The notes under the pieces were generated by a model that was not told the origin of the DNA, did not search any database, and was given only the letters and a program-made list of their open reading frames with translations. Made by a program: the position numbers and the translations under genes. DNA of 14,208 nt, from NCBI GenBank assembly GCA_011800805.1, contig MPNW01000864.1, positions 12,489 through 26,696 on the forward strand, given 5' to 3'. This document shows, in pieces, positions 8,067 to 14,208 of this stretch. This DNA is from Hirudo medicinalis. Lineage: Eukaryota > Annelida > Clitellata > Hirudinida > Hirudinidae. Positions within the stretch are counted from its first letter, which is position 1, and each line of letters opens with the position of its first letter.

Positions 8067-8139
8067 ATTAGGTTTATTAGCTAGTCTCGTTTGCAAAGTT
8101 TTATATAAGACAGAGAAACATACTGAAGTCATTTTTAAA

Positions 8140-11100
8140 ATGTACAGCAGAAGAAGCAACGTTTCGGAATATGTTAGTCCCAACCATGATGATGGACGCG
8201 GGTACTACTTCGGCGACGCGTCATCGGCTTCAGCTGCCGCAGTCGCTTCAATGCCTCAGCGTCATTCTGATCGCAGGTCGTATTCGCCGATAGGACGATC
8301 TGGAATCTATGAAATCCAGCCGTACATTTCGTCGGCAGATGTCCACGTCTTTCCAGAGAGCATCACAGTAACACCCGGACGCAAGACCATCATGGTCGGT
8401 CGTAAGGAGTCGCCTCAGATGGTACCACGGCAATATCAATACTTAGGAAGCCCCTATAACGCCGAAGGATTAGAAGATGGAGATTTTAGACTATCAGGAA
8501 CTGGCAGACGACCAGACATGGTTTACAAAACTACCATGATAACTCAGGTGACGCCGCGAGACGCCAGTAGCGGTCGCGACTCGCCTCTGCGTCAGTCACC
8601 TCAGCACGGGCGTCAGGATTCTCGCCTCTTTCACATATCAGTTGAACCGACATCTCCTTTGAGCCAGCCCGAGTATGTGAGATATTCCTCCTCTCCAGAA
8701 GCTGTGCAGAGATCAGCCATGAGGAAGTCTCAGTCCAATTCAGACTGGTCTGGCCAAGGGCAGACCCACTACCTCCAGTGTTCCCCTGATCAGAGAGTCG
8801 AGATCTCGTTCCAGCATCGTCCACAGCAGTCGAGTCAACCGCACCAGTTCTACCATGATCAGTCGCCTCAGGCCGCCCGATCTTCCAACCTTCGCGAGCA
8901 GTATTTCCATCCGGATCAGCAGCAGTGGAGAAGTCACGGAGAGTTCGGGGACTCGTTCCACCAGTCCTCGAGGCCGCAGTCTCGGACCCCTCCTCCGGAA
9001 CCTCAGGCCGTCCCGAGCAGACTCGTGTACAGCCCGCAGACTCCCAATCAGAGCATTGCCTTCTCCAAGAAGGTGGAAAAGAAGACTCCAAGTCACTGTT
9101 CCTCCATCATGATCGTCCCTGGGGGGGCCAAGAAGGTCGGGGAGGAGGAGGGGTCGGGTCGTCAACCCGACTCCGAGACGAAGCAACCGACGGTTGTTGT
9201 TTGAGCGTTTACAAAGGGTTTCGCTTCTCGTGGTTCTGTTTTTCTCGACCCTTTGAGTGGAAATGCATTCGAGACGTTAAACACTGCATTTGCATCTCAT
9301 CATCTTGGCCATAATCACTCATTATCTTCATTAGTTCATAATTACTCGTTATCTTCATCATCAGTATCATCTCAGTAGCACAGTAGTTTCATTAGCGTAA
9401 GGTCATCATCAAACATCGTCAGTAAACGTCGTCATTACCGTCTCAGGATCAGAAGACCGGCTACCTCCAATCGACGGACGGCTCGAAGGTCGACAAGGAG
9501 GCAGAGATCGACGAACTCACAAACCTGCTCGTCCAAAACATGCAGATGACCGGTCATCCGGAATTTTTCGGTAAAGAAAATATTTCCTGACGTTTTAATC
9601 CAATTTTCGAGGAATTGCGTCTTGTCGAACGTGTTTGTTGTCGACAACGGATAGTTTGAGGAATTGCGTCGAACGTGTTTGTTGTCGGCAACGGATGGTT
9701 CTCAAAAACTCTTATTCGGGTCCCATTTTTAAACACTCAGACGTATAAGTCGCTTTTGCACGGATTCCAGAGCAACTTTCGAAAGGCTGGTCCCGTTACC
9801 GTCCTGCAGAATTACAAGGACGTTTACATTTTATTTTGGCCGATGCAGATTTCTCGAATTACGAGAACTCGAACGAAATGGCATTCCTGGACGAGGTCAT
9901 TTTACTCGACCGATGCAGATTCCTCAGCCCCGTTCAAGGGTTCGATGGGAACGGACGTTTCACCCGAGCTGTTGACGCTCGACGCGGGTTTTCGGGCTGC
10001 CGACGGGCTCGTCTTGATCCCGGTCGACGTTTTTGAAGTGCAGACGAAAGAAGTCACGACTCGATTGGCGAGCACGTCACACGAAACTCCTGCTCGTCGT
10101 CGTCGTCGTCAGCGTAAATAACCTTCAAGACGTGGATGCAGAGAAACCATCTTGTATCGTTCACCTTTGTACGTGTTTGCTCTCGTTTCACGACAAGGAT
10201 CGGGTGACGTTTTAGGTTCCTCGTGCCGCTCGGATTTTTCATCCAGGGTTCGAATCCCGGTTTCGGACTTGTGCAGTGTTATGTTCGAGCCCCATAATTC
10301 GACGAGCTGTCGAGCAAGCTGTGGTCTGCCGTTACCGGATCGATTGATTAATAATAATAATAATAATAATAATAATCATAGCGACAATCATCGTTGCATG
10401 CCGTCGTTATTATGAAGATTTAAGTCACATTTTTTTTCATTACTCGATACCATCCAGAATGAAATCGCTCATCATCATTGAGTTCACCGTCGTTATCATC
10501 ATCATCATCATCATTGTTTTCATCATCATCAACAACAGGTATGTGCAGCAGCTGCGGCAGGGCCATCATGGGCACCACGAACGGCTGCTCGGCTCTCGGT
10601 CGACTCTACCACGTGACCTGTTTCATCTGCGGAGTGTGTCGTGAGTTGTGACGACGTTGTCGCTGACGGTGGTGGTGGTGGTGATAATGATGATGGTAAC
10701 GACCTAAGAGGTTAATTGGGGAGCAATTAGAAGAGCTAGAAACCAGACATGGATTTATGATTTTAGATTGATGTTTACAGCCCTGTGATGTTTTTGCAAG
10801 GAGGGGTGATGATGATGATGATGATGATGATGATGGTGTTGATGATGATGATGATGGTGGTGGTGATGATGATGCTGTTGATGGCTGGGTGTTGAAGTGA
10901 ATGGCTAATCAGATGGAATCTATGAACTCATTCTGAACATCAGTGCTATTGTGATTACGAAGATGACATGCTGTCTGGTGGTGGTGCTTGAAAAGAGTGT
11001 TAACGATGATGATGATTACGATGATGTTGGCGAGATGACTAGGATGTTATTGCTTTGGAAGACGGATGATGATGATGATTGTGATGATGATGTCAGGAAA

Positions 11101-11165
11101 ACAAGCTCTCTGCTCCCATGAGTGTGAACCTGGATGTTATTCTGTATTTGATATGGAAGACAAAC

Positions 11166-11223
<58 letters not shown>

Positions 11224-11229
11224 CGACGA

Positions 11230-11268
<39 letters not shown>

Positions 11269-12245
11269 TGATGGTGGTGGTGATGACGACGACGATGATG
11301 ATGATATTGCAGACATTCCCTTGAAGCAGAAGCCCTTCTTCTCATTGGATGGTGTCACCTTTTGTGAACATTGCTACAGTGTTAGTGCTATTCATCATCA
11401 CCATCATCATCATCATCATTGTAATCATGATGATTTGTGAACATTGCTACCATAATTGCCACTGGAAATCGGTGATAAGTTTGTAATTCATTCATCCTCA
11501 TTCTTCTTCATATGTTGTGCGTTTGCAGACGACCGTTGAGAGGTGCTCGGAGTGCAATGAGCCAATCACAGAAAAGGTTAGCTGCGCATCATCATTATTA
11601 TTGACGACCCAAGCATGGGTCGCACGAATAATATTACGACCGACCAAGACTATCATCATCATCAACATCATCATCATCATCGTTTCAGATGTTGAGGGCA
11701 GTTGGAAAACAGTACCACCCTGGCTGCTTCAAATGCTGCTCGTGCAGGACAAGCCTTGATGGCAGAGCCTTTACCCTTGATGCTGGGGGCAAGGTACTGT
11801 GTCTGGAGGATTTCAATAGGTGAGGAGGAGGATGATGATGGCGATGATGACGATCACGACGTTAACTGACTCATCGCTATTCCTTTGTTCAGAAAGTATG
11901 CCCCCAGGTGCACTGGGTGTGGAAAGATGATTGTGCCCGTCGAGGGGAAGGGAGAGGCCGAAAGGGTGGTGGTTCTCGACAGGAACTATCACCTGGAGTG
12001 CCACAGGTGTGAGGTGAGTAAATTCATCATCGTCGTCGTCCGTGCTATTATCTCCAGCACGATGACATTCTACGACGTCGTCGTCACGAGCATTCATTGT
12101 GATTGACCAATAGGACTGTGGAAAACTCCTGAGCTCAAGGTTTGGAGGAGAGGGATGCTTCCCATTGGACGATTCCATTCTCTGTGGGAGGTGCAATGCC
12201 CATAGGATGGAGAGACTGACCAATCCCGGTTCCACGAACGTGTGA
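8140..12245 (+). CDS. Zyxin/LPP/TRIP6-like protein with three LIM domains, 8 exons
   Basis: Family role: focal-adhesion and actin scaffold that shuttles to the nucleus. Exons are 8140-9135 (donor uncertain), 9447-9570, 10539-10640, 11313-11380, 11529-11576, 11689-11819, 11893-12013 and 12114-12245. Phases agree and the total is about 573 residues (zyxin 572, LPP 612). The start is the first in-frame ATG. Residues 1-332 are low-complexity, rich in S, Q, P and H, with about 16 Ser/Thr-Pro sites and no FPPPP Ena/VASP motif. EIDELTNLLVQNM (about 354-366) resembles the zyxin leucine-rich NES segment before LIM1. LIM1 has C376, C379, H398, C401, C404, C407, C425 and C428. LIM2 has C436, C439, H456, C459, C462, C465, C484 and D487. 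LIM3 has C496, C499, H523, C526, C529, C532, C554 and C557. All 24 zinc ligands are intact. The C terminus STNV fits a class I PDZ ligand, like LPP STDL. LIM spacing and YAPRC/LDRNYH/CEDCGK favour zyxin/LPP/TRIP6 over Ajuba. The exon 1 donor could be 9136 or 9073. Confidence 0.92.
9136..9446 (+). other. LIM gene intron 1
   Basis: 311 bp if the AAG|GTCGGG donor at 9136 is used. Other phase-0 donors are AAG|GTGGAA at 9073 and ACG|GTTGTT. If unspliced, the frame reads on to a TGA at 9202-9204, giving a 354-residue protein with no LIM domains. The intron contains repeated ACTC(A/G)TTATCTTCAT segments and ATC runs before the acceptor TACCGTCTCAG (ending 9446). Confidence 0.6.
9609..9702. repeat. 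Tandem duplication 49/45 bp in LIM gene intron 2
   Basis: GAGGAATTGCGTC begins at 9609 and again at 9658. The second copy lacks four bases (TTGT) and has a few substitutions, including loss of the palindrome GTTGTCGACAAC (GTTGTCGGCAAC in copy 2). Both copies end in ACGGATrGTT. Confidence 0.9.
10242..10292 (+). other. Two tRNA B-box-like motifs
   Basis: GGGTTCGAATCCC at about 10247-10259 is a perfect match to the tRNA T-loop/B-box consensus, and TGTTCGAGCCCC follows about 34 bp downstream. No matching A-box, D-arm, anticodon arm or acceptor stem could be folded around either, so this is not a tRNA gene. It could be a worn tRNA-derived SINE or coincidence. Confidence 0.35.
10808..10876. repeat. 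GAT microsatellite in LIM gene intron 3 (first tract)
   Basis: Interrupted (GAT)n with GGT and GTT interruptions on the sense strand of the LIM gene, well upstream of the exon 4 acceptor. Confidence 0.85.
11166..11305. repeat. (GAT)n-(GAC)n compound microsatellite abutting a splice acceptor
   Basis: About 19 pure GAT units, then mixed GAT/GAC, a run of about 11 GAC units, a GGT patch and a final GAC/GAT block ending at about 11305, seven bases before the exon 4 boundary (11312/11313). It keeps three-base phase throughout. In the frame of LIM exon 4 it reads polyaspartate. The run occupies the place where a polypyrimidine tract would normally sit. Confidence 0.95.
11641..11682. repeat. ATC microsatellite before exon 6 acceptor
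   Basis: TATCATCATCATCAACATCATCATCATCATCG on the sense strand ends a few bases before GTTTCAG (acceptor ending 11688). In this orientation it is two-thirds pyrimidine. A similar run in intron 4 lies at 11391-11420. Confidence 0.85.
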
Positions 12246-12860
12246 TCCGCATCCTCATTGGACCTTAAACGGGAGGCGTCGATTGAAGATTGGCTCGGGG
12301 CGACCGACCCCGGGCCGTCCGAAGGGGGGCCTCCATTTCAGATATCTCGTTCATTTGATCTTAAGACAACCGATGACACGATATTCAGAACGACGTTGAT
12401 GATTACGATGACTACGACAATGTTTTTGATTACGATGACCGTGATAATGTTGAGGCCATTTAGAACCTCTGCCGTGATTTCTTCAACGTTCAAGTGCCTT
12501 ACTTGGAGCATTTTTGGGGTCCCGTCGACGACTTCGACGGTCGTCGTGCTTTTTCTGAACGATGGAGATTTTCTTTGGAGATGTCTGTTTTGCGTAAGAT
12601 TCGTTTTAGCTCGACATATTAACCAACAACCAGAGTAGCCGTATTTGTTTTCTAATCATGTGTCGTTGCCGTCGACGATGATCACGATCATCACCACCAC
12701 TATCATCATTACCACCACAATCACCATCATCATCAGCATCACTCTTCATGATGTTCAGTCAAGGTGGAGGAACAGGTTGATTGGTTGTCGAACATCCTTT
12801 GTCGATGAGTGCTTGCAATAAGATTCTATTCGATGACTCAACCTTTGTGAGAGGTGCAGT
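12246..12860 (+). other. LIM gene 3' flank / probable 3' UTR
   Basis: Directly after the TGA (12243-12245). No canonical AATAAA is seen on the plus strand between 12246 and 14092, so the polyadenylation site is unknown. The stretch contains ATC/ACC trinucleotide repeats at about 12671-12746. The 126-codon ORF starting at 12258 has no recognisable domain. Confidence 0.5.
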
Positions 12861-12880
12861 GATGTGTGTGTGTGTGTGTG
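12861..12880. repeat. (GT)n dinucleotide run
   Basis: About nine GT units immediately upstream of the reverse-transcriptase-tail remnant. Confidence 0.85.
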
Positions 12881-12882
12881 CT

Positions 12883-12945
12883 CAACCATCCCTGGAGCTC
12901 TTCAAAAGTCACCTGAAGACCCACCTCTTCAGGACACCAACATGA
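12883..12945 (+). pseudogene. C-terminal remnant of a LINE reverse transcriptase
   Basis: Twenty codons then TGA: QPSLELFKSHLKTHLFRTPT. The SL-x-x-FK-x-x-LKTHLFR ending is the familiar last segment of ORF2 in several non-LTR retrotransposon families. The frame is lost upstream in the (GT)n run, so only the 3' end survives. The following roughly 300 bp up to the TAATG repeats (13226-13270) would be its 3' UTR. The clade (for example CR1/L2 or RTE-like) cannot be assigned from this much sequence. Confidence 0.6.
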
Positions 12946-13225
12946 AGCCAATGAAGACACAAGGTGCCTCTGACGCTATGCAAATGGCACATTATAAATT
13001 AACTGTTATTATTATTGTTATTACTATTATTATTATGATTATCAGTTCCATGTCCTCCGATGTGTTTGTAGAGTACCAAATGCCCCTAGCGATCACTGCC
13101 GTCGACATCGTCAACCTTGTTACCATGGCCGCTCGTTTGTATTACTCTGTCATCTCTGCTGTCCACCTGTCATCCTTCATCGACACAACATTTTTCATCG
13201 CCTCCTCAACCAAGATCATCACCGC

Positions 13226-13277
13226 CATGGTAACTGTTGTAATGTAATGTAATGTTGTAATGTAATGAGTAATGAGC
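13226..13277 (+). repeat. TAATG pentanucleotide-like repeat, possible LINE 3' terminus
   Basis: TGTAATGTAATGTAATG, then TTG, TAATGTAATG and two TAATGAG units. It lies about 290 bp after the stop codon of the reverse-transcriptase remnant, in the position where many LINEs carry a short terminal repeat. An imperfect hairpin GAGCGT...ACGCTC follows at about 13275-13296. Confidence 0.55.
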
Positions 13278-13299
13278 GTGGCCGCTCTTACGCTCAACA

Positions 13300-14208
13300 C
13301 AAGTTATGAGTGCGTGCTCAGAAGCAAATCATGATCTTTGATTGTCGATTTTTTTTTTAGTAATTTTAGTCAACTCGGTCGATTGATATTTTACATCAGA
13401 CGTTTCTGTAATCGTTGCTCCGGGATTTCCGAGCCATGCTTTCGAGGGACGGGCGGCAGGTGTCCACTGCCCCTGGCACAATATTTGCCCTTCGACCTTA
13501 CGCGGACCTCGTCTGACTTTTGATTTAAAACTTTCGAACAACAATAACCATCGGCTTCATAAATCTTGTGATGTCGAATGTTAAATTCCGAAGCTTTGTT
13601 GGTCGAACCTTATCGAGACCCCTGACGCTCGACTTTTGTGCTTGCGAATGTGACGGCTTTAATGTAGGCATTACCTGTACGCAGGACGTTTGTTAATTCT
13701 ATCACTTGTACACCTCGTTCTGTCGGCCGGCCTCGTGTATTGTCGGACTTCTTTGTGGGTGGCTTCTTGCACGTGCGTTTCGTTTGTGTTTTCATGGCGT
13801 GGCATGTTAAAATGCGATTTTTGTGTGCCAAAATGCAGGTGTGGAGTGATTTGCCTGCCAGCCCGCAGAGGTCCGACCTTCAAAGTGAACGTCTCGACTT
13901 ATTTGATCCCTTATTTGAGGGCGACTCGAACCAGGGACTTTCCTGCATGTCGAGATTTTCTTGTCGTTGGAATTGTTTCTAAACCGGGATTTCGAACATT
14001 TGCAAAACGCAATCTCCTTACTGATCGCACCTTCGCTCGAAGTCAGACGAACGCAGCACTGGAAATTCCAGGAAGACTGTAAAATTAGAACCAATAAAAA
14101 GTCGTGAAACAAGAACGTTTGCTTTTCCACCGGCAAATCGAATTAACCACTCAGTGAATTCCTTGTCATCATCGAGCCCGAAAGATGATTGCTCCCTCTG
14201 TCAGTCGT
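13300..14208. other. Right-end region, no gene recognised
   Basis: Several ORFs of 60-130 codons overlap on both strands, but none has a recognisable domain or exon structure. Small features are the near-palindrome CTGGAA-A-TTCCAG at about 14059-14071, a plus-strand AATAAA at 14093-14098, and two minus-strand B-box-like motifs at about 13924-13936 and 13985-13997. Confidence 0.5.

Larger units (their letters stand above)
7573..8139. promoter_or_regulatory. Head-to-head intergenic region, FEN1 / LIM gene, putative bidirectional promoter
   Basis: 567 bp separate the divergent start codons of FEN1 (minus) and the zyxin/LPP-like gene (plus). The sequence is AT-rich without an obvious TATA box at a fixed distance or a CpG island. 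No ORF with a recognisable product lies here. On the right side, GTATGT at 7948 and TTTTACTCAG ending at 8027 could bound an 80-bp 5' UTR intron. Promoter function is inferred from layout only. Confidence 0.5.
9571..10538 (+). other. LIM gene intron 2, 968 bp, no gene inside
   Basis: Donor G|GTAAAG at 9571, acceptor CAACAACAG ending at 10538. It contains the 49/45-bp tandem duplication at 9609-9702, two related CGATGCAGATT segments near 9841 and 9911, a TAA microsatellite at about 10347-10377, and ATC runs at 10495-10532 close to the acceptor. A 148-codon ORF at 9675-10121 has no recognisable domain and I regard it as chance. Confidence 0.75.

Noticed and set aside
8531..9186. Long minus-strand ORFs opposite LIM exon 1
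   Set aside because: Shadows of a real coding exon; composition follows from the plus-strand codons.
9675..10121. 148-codon ORF in LIM gene intron 2
   Set aside because: No domain recognised, it overlaps a tandem duplication, and the flanking exons splice in phase without it.
10200..10275. tRNA gene at the GGGTTCGAATCCC motif
   Set aside because: No A-box, D-arm, anticodon arm or pairing acceptor stem can be formed at the right spacing.
11016..11358. Polyhistidine and polyserine ORFs on the minus strand
   Set aside because: Antisense shadows of the same GAT/GAC repeat.
11066..11440. Polyaspartate ORF as an independent gene
   Set aside because: Its end is exon 4 of the LIM gene plus intron 4 sequence. 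It is at most an alternative splice form and is listed as a finding.
13050..13250. Hydrophobic ORF as a membrane protein
   Set aside because: It follows the LINE remnant, ends in the TAATG repeat, and has no recognisable family features.

Overview
The window is eukaryotic nuclear DNA, most likely from an invertebrate animal. It has multi-exon genes with GT-AG introns of roughly 70 to 970 bp, AT-rich non-coding DNA, many microsatellites, and a zyxin/LPP-type LIM protein, a family tied to animal cell adhesion. FEN1 coding sequence is intronless in humans but is split into 11 exons here. I could not pin down the phylum from the sequence alone.

Three protein genes are well supported. (1) 2080-2763, minus strand: an intronless ORF of 227 codons that matches the splicing factor SMNDC1/SPF30 at both ends but has an altered Tudor core. 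(2) 3775-7572, minus strand: a complete FEN1 flap endonuclease. Eleven exons join in phase to give 379 residues, with all seven metal-binding acidic residues and the PCNA-binding box at their human numbering. (3) 8140-12245, plus strand: a zyxin/LPP/TRIP6-like protein. A large disordered 5' exon is followed by seven exons carrying a leucine-rich segment, three LIM domains and a C-terminal PDZ-type tail. FEN1 and the LIM gene are head to head, with 567 bp between their start codons, and may share a promoter. There is no operon logic: the three genes belong to splicing, DNA replication/repair and focal-adhesion signalling.

The rest is repeat-rich. 1-2079 holds a 15-bp tandem repeat, a CCAT-rich interspersed repeat with a second copy near 3500, a GAT/GAC microsatellite and a 102-bp duplication, plus one weak candidate terminal exon (873-956). 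2764-3774 holds two adjacent hairpins and a repeat unit that ends in AATAAA and an A-rich run. FEN1 introns hold a seven-copy, exactly 73-bp minisatellite and a 78-bp MITE-like GC-rich palindromic insert. Every intron of the LIM gene carries an ATC/GAT trinucleotide tract, one of which lies directly against a splice acceptor. 12246-14208 holds more ATC repeats and what looks like the 3' end of a decayed LINE (C-terminal reverse-transcriptase tail plus TAATG repeats).

The observations most worth checking are the degenerate Tudor cage in the SMNDC1-like gene, the polyaspartate-coding alternative 3' splice site inside LIM1, the MITE-like element and the 73-bp array. No CRISPR, phage or bacterial system is present.
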